From Agarivorans aestuarii (GTDB lineage Bacteria; Pseudomonadota; Gammaproteobacteria; Enterobacterales; Celerinatantimonadaceae), in contig NZ_AP023033.1 of assembly GCF_019670125.1 (NCBI RefSeq), positions 3,431,001 to 3,495,000 of the forward strand: 64,000 nt of DNA. The letters run 5' to 3'. Of this stretch, positions 9,381 through 17,199 are shown in pieces (within the stretch, counting starts at the first letter, position 1; every line of letters starts with the position of its first letter). Under the pieces are notes generated by a model. It was given only the letters and a program-made list of their open reading frames with translations, was not told the origin of the DNA and ran no database searches. A program made the translations under genes and the position numbers.

Positions 9381-9734
9381 TCCCTCTCCTTAACACAAAG
9401 TTTTGACTAGACCGCACATCCACTTACAAGCACTTACTTACAAGCACTTACTTAAACAAACAGGCGCTTGCCAACATACCCTATTTGGCCTATTTACCCT
9501 AGAGCAACAACTCAGCTAGGCCGCACAATGGCGCAAACACACACCGCTGTACTTGCACAGAAACAACCTTTGAACAATTCCATCCAGATGCCTTTGTCAG
9601 TGTATGTCATTTCCAAAAATACAAAATCGCCAGTAAGTCGCGACAGTACTTACCGCGAGCAATTTTATAATTTGTGCATTGTAAATCATTAAGCGATTAA
9701 GCCCCATTTCAACAATAGATGCCAAGGAGCTTTT
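9381..9734. promoter_or_regulatory. Divergent control region between LysR gene and RND efflux genes
   Basis: A 354-base gap between divergent genes. It holds two exact copies of a 14-base unit (ACTTACAAGCACTT at 9422-9435 and 9436-9449) followed by a partial third, and further right a GTAAGT...ACTTAC inverted repeat in the 9630-9655 stretch. Both are plausible regulator sites. The small open frame inside this gap has no support as a gene. Confidence 0.5.
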
Positions 9735-10859
9735 GTGAAAAAACTGGCGATTAAACCCATCTTAATGGCGATAGGCTTATTAGTACTCTCGTTAGCCACC
9801 ATTGTAATTTTGGAACCGAAAGCAATAGAAGATGCTCCCGCGAAGGTTGGTTATCTACCTCTTAGCGCGGTAGAGGTAAGCCCCACTAATTATCAGCCCA
9901 AATTGTTATTAAGCGGCATTACCAAGGCCCGTTGGTTTAACCAAGTTAAAGCCCAAAGCAGTGGCCAGATTATTAACTTTGATGAGCAGTTAACCCCCGG
10001 CAGTTTAGTCTCTAAACAACAACTGTTGCTTAAAGTCGACCCCATTCATTTGCAAGCCGAGCTTAGCGCGGCCTTAAGCCAAATAAAGCTAGCCGAACTT
10101 AACTACCAGCGAGAAAAGCACGAACAAACCGTTGCGCTTAGTATGTTATCTAATACAGCCAGTTCGGCCTTTGCTCGACGCGAACCTCAATTGGCGGCAG
10201 CCAAAGCCGAGCTAGCCCAAGCCAAAAGCAGCTACCAAAGTATTCTGCAACGCCTGCACGATAGCCAAGTAGACGCGCCGTTTAACGCCATCATCATTAA
10301 TAGCTACGTTAGCCCCAAGCAGCAATTAGATGTGGGCGATCCACTGTTTGATATAGCTTCAAGCGAAAGCATCGACATTACCTTGCCAGTGTCTGAGCTG
10401 CACTGGTCGCGGATTCAAGCCAGTTTAGCCGAGCCGCAAATTACCATTATCGACCGCCAAAATAAAACTTGGCCCGCCAGCGTGCGTTATATTGCGCCAC
10501 AAGTAGACGCCACCACTCGCCAACGGCAAGTGGTGTTAAGTGTGGCTAAGCCCTATCAAAGCAAACCTCGGCTATTGCCCGAGCAACAAGTAAACATTCA
10601 GGTCAGTTTAAGTGTGCAATCTGCGGTGGCCAAACTGCCAATGAGCGCATTAACCAAAGATGGCGAAGTATGGACCATCGACAGCAAGCAACAATTACAG
10701 CTTGAACAAGTAACAATTCTGGATGAAAACGAAAGCACAGTATGGCTAAAGTTTGTCAATCAGCCGGAGCAAACTCGCAGCGTAGTAGTTTATCCCCTGC
10801 CCTCATTACTACCGGGATTACGCGTTAAGCCAAGCTTTGTGCAGGAGAGCCAAATATGA
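9735..10859 (+). CDS. RND efflux periplasmic adaptor (membrane fusion protein)
   Basis: A 374-residue adaptor of the HlyD/AcrA type. It has an N-terminal membrane anchor (residues 7-27), a split biotinyl-lipoyl domain ('KAQSSGQIINF' near 75 and 'DAPFNAIIINSYVSPKQQL' near 180), a central alanine/glutamine-rich helical hairpin, and a beta-barrel region. It would bridge the inner-membrane pump to an outer-membrane channel. The start is GTG with AAGGAG six bases upstream. Its stop overlaps the start of the pump gene (ATGA), so the two are translationally coupled. No outer-membrane TolC-type gene is nearby, so a distant channel must be used. Confidence 0.9.
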   Translation: MKKLAIKPILMAIGLLVLSLATIVILEPKAIEDAPAKVGYLPLSAVEVSPTNYQPKLLLSGITKARWFNQVKAQSSGQIINFDEQLTPGSLVSKQQLLLKVDPIHLQAELSAALSQIKLAELNYQREKHEQTVALSMLSNTASSAFARREPQLAAAKAELAQAKSSYQSILQRLHDSQVDAPFNAIIINSYVSPKQQLDVGDPLFDIASSESIDITLPVSELHWSRIQASLAEPQITIIDRQNKTWPASVRYIAPQVDATTRQRQVVLSVAKPYQSKPRLLPEQQVNIQVSLSVQSAVAKLPMSALTKDGEVWTIDSKQQLQLEQVTILDENESTVWLKFVNQPEQTRSVVVYPLPSLLPGLRVKPSFVQESQI

Positions 10860-13800
10860 GACAGCTAAGCCATTGGTTTTTGCATAATAACGTCGCGGCA
10901 AACCTCCTTATGCTGGCAATTATTGTGGCGGGGATGCTCTCGCTTAGCCATTTAAGGGTTGAATCCTTTCCTCAAATTGCGCCGTCGAGTTTGGTTATTA
11001 GCGTTGCCTATCCCGGTGGAACCGCCGAACAAATTGACCAAAGCGTTACCCAGCGTATCGAGCAAGCCATTGGTGATTTAACTGGCATTAAACAAATAGT
11101 GAGCGAATCTTCAGCGGGCTTTTCTCAAGTGAGAGTGCGTAAAACCTCTGGTACCGATTTAAACCGTTTAATAGAAGATGTTCGCAATCGGGTAAATGCC
11201 ATTGCTAACTTTCCGGTACAGGCAGAAAGCCCGCAAATAAGCCGTGATGAATACACCAACCTTGCAGCATTTGTGATTATCTCCGCCCCTCGGCCCGACC
11301 AACAATTGCAGCCGATTGCTCGCCAAGTAGAGCTAGCCCTGAAGAAGCACCCCAAAATAGCCAAAGTTAGCAATTGGGGGGCGCGTATGCCCCTAATTGT
11401 TATTGAGCCAAAATTAGAGCAGCTTAAAAACTACCGGCTGAGCTTAGAAGAACTGTCGACACGCATTGAACAAATGTCGATAGAAACCCGCAGCGGTGAA
11501 CTAAAAAGCGCCCGCGGCCGCATGGTGTTGCGCGGCGATGGCTACGCCGACAATCTGCAAGAACTCAAGCAGCTAGGCATTTTATCTAGCCCAACCGGCA
11601 GCGTAACCTTGGGTGATTTAGCCCATGTTTATCGCGATTACGAAGCCAGCGGTTCAATTGTACGTAATAACGGCGAGTCTGCCATTGCTTTGCTCATTAG
11701 CACCAGCCAACAAGACAACTTACTCGAAGTAAGCCAAGCGGTTAAACAAGTACTTGGCCAACAAGCAGAGCATTTACCAAATGATGTAAGCCTATCCACC
11801 ATGGCCGACATGGCGCCCTATATCGAGGACCAACTCAGCCGATTAGCCGACAACGCCTGGCAAGGTTTGCTGATTGTGTTAATTCTGCTGGGCATATTCT
11901 TAGAGCTAAAAGTGGCAATTTGGGTAGCGATGGGTATTCCGGTCGCTATCGCGGGTACCTTTGCCGCCATGGGTTTTATGAACTACAGCATTAACGACAT
12001 CACCCTATTTGGCATTATTTTGGTATTAGGAATTTTAGTCGACGACGCCGTAGTGGTGGGCGAAAGCATTCACGAACAACGCAGTAAAAGTAAGCAAGCA
12101 CTAAAGGCTACATGGCGCGGCTTAGAGTCGGTCTCTGTTGCTACGGTATTTGGCGCACTAACCACCATTGCTGCGTTTTCACCCATGTTATGGATAGATA
12201 ACGAGCTAGCCAAATTACTCGCTAGTTTTTCAGCGGTAGTTATTTTTGCCCTGATCTTTTCCCTAATCGAAAGTAAATTGATTTTGCCGGCCCATTTAGC
12301 GGCAATTCGCTACCCCTCAACAGCCAATAAGCAATCGGCATCGTGGTTTCGCCGAGTACAACAGCTGGCTCAAGCTGGGCTCAATCGCTTTAGCCAAAAA
12401 ATCTATAGCCCCATATTGAGCAAAGCCATCGATAACAAAACCGCTACCCTTATTAGCTTTTTTGCCTTAGTGCTTTTAGCTTACGGCTTTTGGTCTACAG
12501 GGCTTATTCGTAGTGCTATTTTCCCAGAAATTCCCGGTCGTTATATCAGTGCCAACGTAAGTTTGGAAGACGGCGCTCCACTGCCCCTACAACAAAAAAC
12601 CTTGTTTAAATTAGAACAAAGCGCACTGCAACTAAACCAGCAAGTTCAAGAGAAATATCAGTTACAGCAACACCCCATTAGCAACCTACTCATTTGGTCA
12701 GACGGTTACGGCTCGATAGAAGCCACCTTAGAAATTAGTAATGAAGCGCTTAGCAACTTGCCAAACAACTTATTACTTAATCAGTGGCGCGAACTTAACG
12801 GCAGTATAGAAGGGGCTTACTCCAGTGAGTTTACCGCCGACGATGAACCAGCGGGCGGCACTAGCCTTGCCATTAGCGCAGAAGATCGCCAACTTGCAGT
12901 ATTAGCCGCTACCGCACTAAGCGAACAAGTTAGTCGCCTAGCGGGCGCGCAAGATGTGCGCCACGATGCACGTGGCGGTAGCCAACAATTGCGCATAGAG
13001 CTAAACGACTTTGGCCGCCAACTAGGCTTAACTCAACGACAACTAGCACTATTTGCCGGCGGCGCCTTTGGCGAGCGTGAAATCCACCGTTTGTTGCAAC
13101 AAGGCCAAGAAACCAAAGTTATCGTGCGTTATAACCACAGCCAAAAAACCACTACCCAACAGCTTCTCGCCACGCCGATATTTTTAGAAAACGGCGAATC
13201 ATTAATGCTGGGCGACGTGGCTAAGCTGCGTTTTGAGCAACACGCAGAAGTGCTCTATCGCCGCAATCAAGAGCAAGTAGTTAATTTGTACTGGCGCCAA
13301 GACCGCGGCGTTCAATCACCCGAAGAGGTGCTAGCCAAGCTACACCCCATTTTTAAAGACATTGAACAACGCTACCCAGGAGTAAGCATAAACCCCGATG
13401 GCGAGTTTGAAGAGCTAGGCGAGGTACAAGCAGGATTTAAATCGGCCATGATCATGACCCTGCTGTTGATCTACATTTTGTTGGCAGTGCCTTTAAAATC
13501 TTATTGGCAGCCGCTCATCATTATGGCGGTTATCCCTTTTGGTTTTGCTGGCGCCATATTTGGCCACGGCATTATGGACTTGCCCTTAAGCATTTTGTCG
13601 ATGTTTGGCATGATGGCCATGACCGGTATCGTAATTAACGATTCACTGGTGCTCATTACCCGCTTCAACCAATATTACCGCGCTGGCATGCCTTTAAAAC
13701 AAGCTTTAATTAAAGCCGGCACTAGTCGCTTACGGGCAATATTTTTAACCACCATCACCACCGTGTGTGGCCTGCTCCCTTTATTGTTAGAAAGCGCCGA

Positions 13801-13957
13801 ACAAGCGCAATACCTAAAACCAGCCGCCGTATCTTTAGTGTTTGGCGAGCTGTTTGCCACAGGGGTAACCTTGGTAATTATTCCTACTTTGCTGGGGGTA
13901 TTTACTCGCCGAGATGTAGCCAAACTCCCGGCAAAAGTGGCCGTGTTTAACTCGTAA
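10856..13957 (+). CDS. RND-family efflux transporter permease
   Basis: A 1033-residue inner-membrane pump of the AcrB/MMPL-like HAE class. The N-terminus 'WFLHNNVAANLLMLAIIVAG' is the first membrane helix; two large periplasmic loops alternate with two blocks of membrane helices. The proton-relay aspartates are present in 'LGILVDDAVVVGE' (about residue 391), and the second half has the pseudo-symmetric 'GIVINDSLVLITRFN'. The length is normal. N-terminal features ('LSHLRVESFPQIAPSSLVISVAYPG') place it with the short-adaptor RND pumps common in marine gammaproteobacteria. The substrate is unknown. It is translated from an ATG overlapping the adaptor stop, and a strong palindromic terminator follows. 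Confidence 0.95.
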   Translation: MRQLSHWFLHNNVAANLLMLAIIVAGMLSLSHLRVESFPQIAPSSLVISVAYPGGTAEQIDQSVTQRIEQAIGDLTGIKQIVSESSAGFSQVRVRKTSGTDLNRLIEDVRNRVNAIANFPVQAESPQISRDEYTNLAAFVIISAPRPDQQLQPIARQVELALKKHPKIAKVSNWGARMPLIVIEPKLEQLKNYRLSLEELSTRIEQMSIETRSGELKSARGRMVLRGDGYADNLQELKQLGILSSPTGSVTLGDLAHVYRDYEASGSIVRNNGESAIALLISTSQQDNLLEVSQAVKQVLGQQAEHLPNDVSLSTMADMAPYIEDQLSRLADNAWQGLLIVLILLGIFLELKVAIWVAMGIPVAIAGTFAAMGFMNYSINDITLFGIILVLGILVDDAVVVGESIHEQRSKSKQALKATWRGLESVSVATVFGALTTIAAFSPMLWIDNELAKLLASFSAVVIFALIFSLIESKLILPAHLAAIRYPSTANKQSASWFRRVQQLAQAGLNRFSQKIYSPILSKAIDNKTATLISFFALVLLAYGFWSTGLIRSAIFPEIPGRYISANVSLEDGAPLPLQQKTLFKLEQSALQLNQQVQEKYQLQQHPISNLLIWSDGYGSIEATLEISNEALSNLPNNLLLNQWRELNGSIEGAYSSEFTADDEPAGGTSLAISAEDRQLAVLAATALSEQVSRLAGAQDVRHDARGGSQQLRIELNDFGRQLGLTQRQLALFAGGAFGEREIHRLLQQGQETKVIVRYNHSQKTTTQQLLATPIFLENGESLMLGDVAKLRFEQHAEVLYRRNQEQVVNLYWRQDRGVQSPEEVLAKLHPIFKDIEQRYPGVSINPDGEFEELGEVQAGFKSAMIMTLLLIYILLAVPLKSYWQPLIIMAVIPFGFAGAIFGHGIMDLPLSILSMFGMMAMTGIVINDSLVLITRFNQYYRAGMPLKQALIKAGTSRLRAIFLTTITTVCGLLPLLLESAEQAQYLKPAAVSLVFGELFATGVTLVIIPTLLGVFTRRDVAKLPAKVAVFNS

Positions 13958-13965
13958 ATAGAAAA

Positions 13966-13997
13966 CCAATAAAGGCCGAGCCCTCGGCCTTTATTGG
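13966..13997. terminator. Bidirectional terminator between RND pump and ybjQ
   Basis: A perfect 15-base palindrome: CCAATAAAGGCCGAG at 13966-13980 and its complement at 13983-13997. It contains AAA/TTT flanks on both sides, so it can end transcription of both convergent genes. Its right arm overlaps the last codons of the ybjQ gene. Confidence 0.85.
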
Positions 13998-14308
13998 CTT
14001 AACTTAACGGCAGTGCCAAACACCATTATTTCTGAAGAGCCATCCATAATTGCACTGGTAGTAAAACGGATCCCCACCACCGCGTCAGCACCTTTGTTTT
14101 TGGCACTCTCCACCATGCGTTGAATCGCCACATCACGCGCTTCGCTTAGCATTTCGGTATAACCACGAATTTCGCCACCCACTATGCTCTTAAAACCCGC
14201 CATAATATCGCGCCCAATATGTTTAGACTGCACCACGCTGCCAGTCACCACACCTAATACTTCGCTAGTAGGTTTGCCGGCTATTGATTCGGTAGTAGTA
14301 AAGATCAT
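13991..14308 (-). CDS. ybjQ: YbjQ family (UPF0145) protein
   Basis: A 105-residue protein that matches the YbjQ family from end to end: 'GVVTGSVVQSKHIGRDIMAG' then 'GGEIRGYTEMLSEARDVA' then 'GADAVVGIRF' and a final 'GTAVKL'. These are small soluble pentameric proteins sometimes described as putative heavy-metal-binding; no firm function is known. The gene stands alone, convergent with the RND pump. Confidence 0.88.
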   Translation of the reverse strand: MIFTTTESIAGKPTSEVLGVVTGSVVQSKHIGRDIMAGFKSIVGGEIRGYTEMLSEARDVAIQRMVESAKNKGADAVVGIRFTTSAIMDGSSEIMVFGTAVKLSQ

Positions 14309-14505
14309 CTTGATTCCTTAGGTCGAGTGACTTGGTTTGTACTTTGGCATGATAGCTTAAAAGCAAAGCTTCCAGTACTTTCAGCCAATGTTCTACAGAC
14401 ACAACCGCTATTGACAATTTTGTTACTTTTAACGCTAGACAACTGATGTACATAAGAAAAAGTGGTAAGCTATTTTTTGGAAAAGTGTTAACTAAAGAGG
14501 GAGTT

Positions 14506-14907
14506 ATGTACAAGGAAGCAGATTTCAAACTAAGCCAAGAAGTGTTTAGCTTTAAAAAAGACTCATATCCTTTATCAAAAATAAATAATGTGAGAGTTAA
14601 AAAACTGAGCTTGCTCGATAATTTGGGGCAAATCATCTTTTGGCTATTTATCTTCTCTGGAGCAGTTTGGCTTGCCATTCCAAGCTTAGACAGTTCACCA
14701 ATTTGGTTAAAGGTTTTAGTCATATCCTTAACGATCATAGGTTTGGTTTTTGGTCTGTATTGTTGTTCAAAATACGCATTACAAATTGAGTTTCGTCATA
14801 TAGATGAAACGGGAATTCAGTGGATAAATGTTGCCAGATCTTACTCTAAATCTGACCATGTTTTATTTGAGCAACAAGCGGCAATACTGAAGGCTGCGTT
14901 CTTATGA
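14506..14907 (+). CDS. Small membrane protein, DUF6232-like; first gene of cassette-like block
   Basis: A 133-residue protein with a short N-terminal beta-rich part ('FSFKKDSYPLSKINNVRVKKLS') and two adjacent membrane helices (about residues 42-60 and 66-87), then a soluble tail. That plan, with a 'YPLSKINNVRV' strand before a hairpin of helices, resembles DUF6232. The ATG at 14506 has GAGGGAG just upstream and is preferred over the earlier one at 14446. Base use is more AT-rich than in the neighbouring core genes. It is the first of six same-strand small genes separated by palindromes (see the array entry). Confidence 0.7.
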   Translation: MYKEADFKLSQEVFSFKKDSYPLSKINNVRVKKLSLLDNLGQIIFWLFIFSGAVWLAIPSLDSSPIWLKVLVISLTIIGLVFGLYCCSKYALQIEFRHIDETGIQWINVARSYSKSDHVLFEQQAAILKAAFL

Positions 14908-14918
14908 CATATAAATAT

Positions 14919-15056
14919 CAACCGCAAACGCGCTTACGTAACTCGCTTCGCTCAAACAGTGCTCTGCTTGAACACTTGTCACTTCCGCGACTCGGCAATA
15001 ATGGAGGAAGTGGGCAGGACGAATAAACACATACCTGCCCCGAAGCGTGTTTAGAC
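14919..15056 (+). repeat. Possible large attC-like imperfect palindrome
   Basis: AAACGCGCTTACG at 14926-14938 pairs with CGAAGCGTGTTT at 15041-15052, apart from one wobble and one extra A, which is the bulged-base pattern of attC sites. Inside lie further short hairpins (CACTTCC/GGAAGTG and GGGCAGG/CCTGCCC). The outer boxes are not convincing, so this is a weaker candidate than those at 15878 and 16196. Confidence 0.4.
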
Positions 15057-15142
15057 AAAGCTATTCATAAGCTATTAACATCAAATTTGACAAACAATAA
15101 CTAATGCTAGAACTTAACCTTATGGGTTTCAGAGAGGTATAT

Positions 15143-15370
15143 ATGGATAGGTTCAAAAGTCTGCTGATGATAGCGATATGCGTGTTGTTGACCTTGTCGC
15201 TAATGGAACGATCGATTTTGATAGTAAAGCAGTCAGAGCCAACAACGAGAATCGATTACTTACTTAAAGTTAATAAGATTACAGGTCATCGCTGCTTTAT
15301 GGTTGATTCATCGATATCGAGAACATACTTGAAAGCCACTGCAGATTTTGAGATCGAAGAGTGTGACTAA
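15143..15370 (+). CDS. Small single-pass membrane protein in cassette-like block
   Basis: Family not recognised. 75 residues, with one hydrophobic helix near the N-terminus ('SLLMIAICVLLTLSLM') and a polar tail that contains two cysteines ('GHRCFMV' and 'EIEECD'), probably outside the cytoplasm. AGAGAGG stands six bases before the ATG at 15143, which makes this start better than the in-frame ATG at 15104. It sits between the palindromic region at 14919-15056 and the 46-base palindrome at 15524. Being short and without a known family, it could be a spurious frame, although the ribosome site argues for a gene. Confidence 0.5.
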   Translation: MDRFKSLLMIAICVLLTLSLMERSILIVKQSEPTTRIDYLLKVNKITGHRCFMVDSSISRTYLKATADFEIEECD

Positions 15371-15523
15371 CTTTTGCCCCATTAGTGATACAGCTTCCTT
15401 AAAACTACCCTTAATAAACCTAAGAACCCTGCATTCTTTTGTGCTGACATTCTTGTTATTTTTCGAGCTAGGTGGCTGATGTAACTTAGGAAAGGTGATA
15501 ATCTGGGTTTTATCAAATGTATG

Positions 15524-15569
15524 ATAAGAGGAAAAATTCCTTGTTTAAACAAGGAATCTTTCCTCTTAT
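15524..15569 (+). repeat. 46-bp near-perfect palindrome, possibly part of an attC-like site
   Basis: Two 23-base arms (15524-15546 and 15547-15569) are complementary with a single mismatch and meet at a central GTTTAAAC. Seven bases further right is GTTAATT (15576-15582), which could be the end box of an attC site for the next gene. As RNA it would be a strong hairpin, but the following sequence has no T-tract. Confidence 0.6.
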
Positions 15570-15589
15570 TAAGCTGTTAATTGTACTCA

Positions 15590-15883
15590 ATGAATACTTG
15601 CACTGATATCGAACTGATAATTTTAATTACCTTTGTCATATCCCTTATAGCAGGGAACTTGGCATCATCTCGTATGCAAAAATTTGCAAAACTAGAAGGC
15701 TATGATGGGCCGCAATGGAAGCTCTTATTGGGAGATATCTCACTGCCTGACTCAGTGTTATCTTACAAAGGAAAGTTTTGGCGCAAGGTCTCAATTACAC
15801 TATTCGTTTGCCTAGCAATCTCAGCTTTTACTATTGGTATTCTAAATACAGAGGGAAGCCAATGCTTTGGCCTCAACAGTTAA
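15590..15883 (+). CDS. Small membrane protein in cassette-like block
   Basis: Family not recognised. 97 residues with two hydrophobic helices ('LIILITFVISLIAGNLA' near the N-terminus and 'ITLFVCLAISAFTIGIL' near the C-terminus) joined by a soluble loop ('MQKFAKLEGYDGPQWKLLLGD'). A TTG three codons upstream is possible, but the ATG at 15590 is simpler. The stop codon TAA lies inside AGTTAAC, the start box of the attC-like site at 15878-15936, a typical feature of cassette genes. Confidence 0.6.
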   Translation: MNTCTDIELIILITFVISLIAGNLASSRMQKFAKLEGYDGPQWKLLLGDISLPDSVLSYKGKFWRKVSITLFVCLAISAFTIGILNTEGSQCFGLNS

Positions 15884-15936
15884 CAAGCAGCTCTAGTAAG
15901 GACGCGCTTTGCGAGCGACTTAGCTGAGGGTTATGT
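15878..15936 (+). repeat. attC-like recombination site, 59 bp
   Basis: AGTTAAC (15878-15884) and GTTATGT (15930-15936) bound a 59-base imperfect palindrome with an inner CGC...GCG hairpin near 15903-15917 and CAGCT/AGCTG arms. The length is typical of the shortest attC sites. The right box is the exact complement of the left box of the next site at 16196, as expected when both belong to one cassette. Confidence 0.6.
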
Positions 15937-15944
15937 GTAAAAGT

Positions 15945-16187
15945 ATGCGGATTACAATTATCCATCTCGAAGATGATATGCTCATATCAAAAGTGAGTTA
16001 CGAATCTTGGCGACAAATTCAGGACGTTTATGAGAGCTATAAAGCCTCTTTAGGACCTTGGGATGCTGAAGAGGTTATAGAATACTTGCGCGATGAATAC
16101 ACTAACTTGAATCCAAGCGCAGAGGTTCAAGTAGAGAGTTTGTTACAAGATGCTGAACAGACACGGAAGCTCATTTTCAATGAATAA
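15945..16187 (+). CDS. Small acidic soluble protein in cassette-like block
   Basis: Family not recognised. About 80 residues, soluble and acidic, with a predicted strand ('MRITIIHLEDD') followed by helices ('SWRQIQDVYESYKASLG', 'AEEVIEYLRDEYTNL', 'VESLLQDAEQTRKL'). The start is uncertain: an ATG at 15933 overlaps the end box of the attC-like site and lies too close to GAGGG, so 15945 is given; 15978 is also possible. It is bounded by complementary boxes GTTATGT and ACATAAC and is the best-defined cassette in the block. Confidence 0.55.
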   Translation: MRITIIHLEDDMLISKVSYESWRQIQDVYESYKASLGPWDAEEVIEYLRDEYTNLNPSAEVQVESLLQDAEQTRKLIFNE

Positions 16188-16195
16188 GTATCAAC

Positions 16196-16268
16196 ACATA
16201 ACAAGCAAAAGCAGCATTGCCCTGCGGGCTGGACTTTCTAATGCTCGCCACTGCTTTAGGCGTTCGAT
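16196..16268 (+). repeat. attC-like recombination site, 73 bp
   Basis: ACATAAC (16196-16202) and GTTCGAT (16262-16268) enclose two inner complementary segments: GCAAAAGCAG pairs with CTGCTTTAGGC with one extra base, and AGCATT pairs with AATGCT further in. The layout R''-L''-stem-L'-R' with an unpaired extra base is the standard attC plan. This is the clearest site in the block. Confidence 0.7.
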
Positions 16269-16271
16269 TTC

Positions 16272-16667
16272 ATGAAGAAGACCCGTATAGCTTTTGAACC
16301 AGAATTTATTCCGGGTCCAATGACCTTCTGGGTGCACAAACAAGTGGGTGATGTACCCTGGATATATGCAGAGGAATACGAGCCGGCATTACCCAAACCG
16401 GTACGTGGATTAGGTTATCCATGTTGTTATGTAGAGTTCAACGGGTTTGAGTTTAGGTTTTGCTCTGTTGCGGAGCTTAAAGAAGCGATACGGGTGCTTA
16501 GTCTGAAAAATCTTCCAACTACGCATCAATTGTCAGCGGGCAGAATAAAGGGACCAAATTCTCATTGGCTTAGCCGGCTTCCAGCATCTGTAAAGCCGTG
16601 GCGTTACAGGCAAAAAGCGGTCAAGTATCTAATGGAAGCGTTGGCGCAGTTTCAACATGAAATCTAA
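16272..16667 (+). CDS. Conserved-looking hypothetical protein of integron-cassette type
   Basis: A 131-residue soluble protein beginning 'MKKTRIAFEPEF', with a proline/tryptophan-rich first half ('GPMTFWVHKQVGDVPW', 'PKPVRGLGYPCCYVEFNG') and a helical C-terminus. From memory this resembles hypothetical proteins encoded in Vibrio-type integron cassettes, but I cannot confirm that here. It starts four bases after the GTTCGAT box of the preceding site and its TAA stop lies inside the ATCTAAC box of the next, so gene and cassette ends coincide. There is no recognisable ribosome site. Function unknown. Confidence 0.75.
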   Translation: MKKTRIAFEPEFIPGPMTFWVHKQVGDVPWIYAEEYEPALPKPVRGLGYPCCYVEFNGFEFRFCSVAELKEAIRVLSLKNLPTTHQLSAGRIKGPNSHWLSRLPASVKPWRYRQKAVKYLMEALAQFQHEI

Positions 16668-16736
16668 CAAAGCAAATCCACAATCTCTCGTCGTTGCGCT
16701 CCTCGCGTGGACAAAGGCCACAACGAGGCGTGATGG
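16662..16736 (+). repeat. attC-like site with degenerate right end
   Basis: ATCTAAC (16662-16668) is followed by an imperfect palindrome: TCGTTG near 16690 pairs with CAACGA near 16721. The right box should read GTTRRRY but is GTGATGG at 16730-16736, so this site may be decayed or its end lies elsewhere. Confidence 0.45.
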
Positions 16737-16743
16737 AAATATC

Positions 16744-17199
16744 GTGATCAATCGGCACATCGCAATAACAAATGGAATCATTACGCTGGTAGTTTGGTCA
16801 TCAATTGGAATATTACTGGCTTCTGACTGGTGGGGTGCACTACCCGCAATGCTATTTGTTTTAGTTCCTATTTCAACCTTGGTATCTTACCGTTCTTCTT
16901 TTTTGGCTAAGTCTTTGATTGAAGGGAAGGCAACGCCCAAACTTTACGCAATTGATGGCTTTAAATGGGCTTTTATAGCTGCTGTCATATTTTGGCTTTG
17001 GAGTATATCTTCTGAAGTTATGGCTGCTGGAAGTGCGCTACTTGGCGCTAATTGGTGGCAAGTAATAAAGTACATTTTTACAATTTCACTTCCAGTAAGC
17101 TTGGTAGTTGGTTTAATTGGTAGTGTGCATGGTGTCGTATTCTTTTATTTAAATAGCTGGCAAATTACAGCTAACAAACAAATCAACGTGGACGAATAA
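16744..17199 (+). CDS. Membrane protein in cassette-like block
   Basis: Family not recognised. A protein with four hydrophobic helices ('IITLVVWSSIGILLA', a 'LPAMLFVLVPISTLV' segment, 'AFIAAVIFWLWSI' and 'ISLPVSLVVGLIGSV'). The start is uncertain. The open frame reaches back to an ATG at 16657, overlapping the previous stop by 11 bases, but its first 29 codons would then lie inside an attC-like palindrome; GTG at 16744 is therefore given. Near its end the DNA reads AGCTAAC at 17169-17175, which could be the left box of a further, truncated site. It is the last gene of the block. Confidence 0.6.
   Translation: MINRHIAITNGIITLVVWSSIGILLASDWWGALPAMLFVLVPISTLVSYRSSFLAKSLIEGKATPKLYAIDGFKWAFIAAVIFWLWSISSEVMAAGSALLGANWWQVIKYIFTISLPVSLVVGLIGSVHGVVFFYLNSWQITANKQINVDE

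Noticed and set aside
9468..9692. 74-residue plus-strand frame between LysR gene and RND adaptor
   Set aside because: No ribosome site, low-complexity composition, and it covers the repeat-bearing control region.
14265..14738. 157-residue minus-strand frame opposite the first cassette-like gene
   Set aside because: No start signal and composition unlike a protein; the plus-strand gene has a ribosome site.
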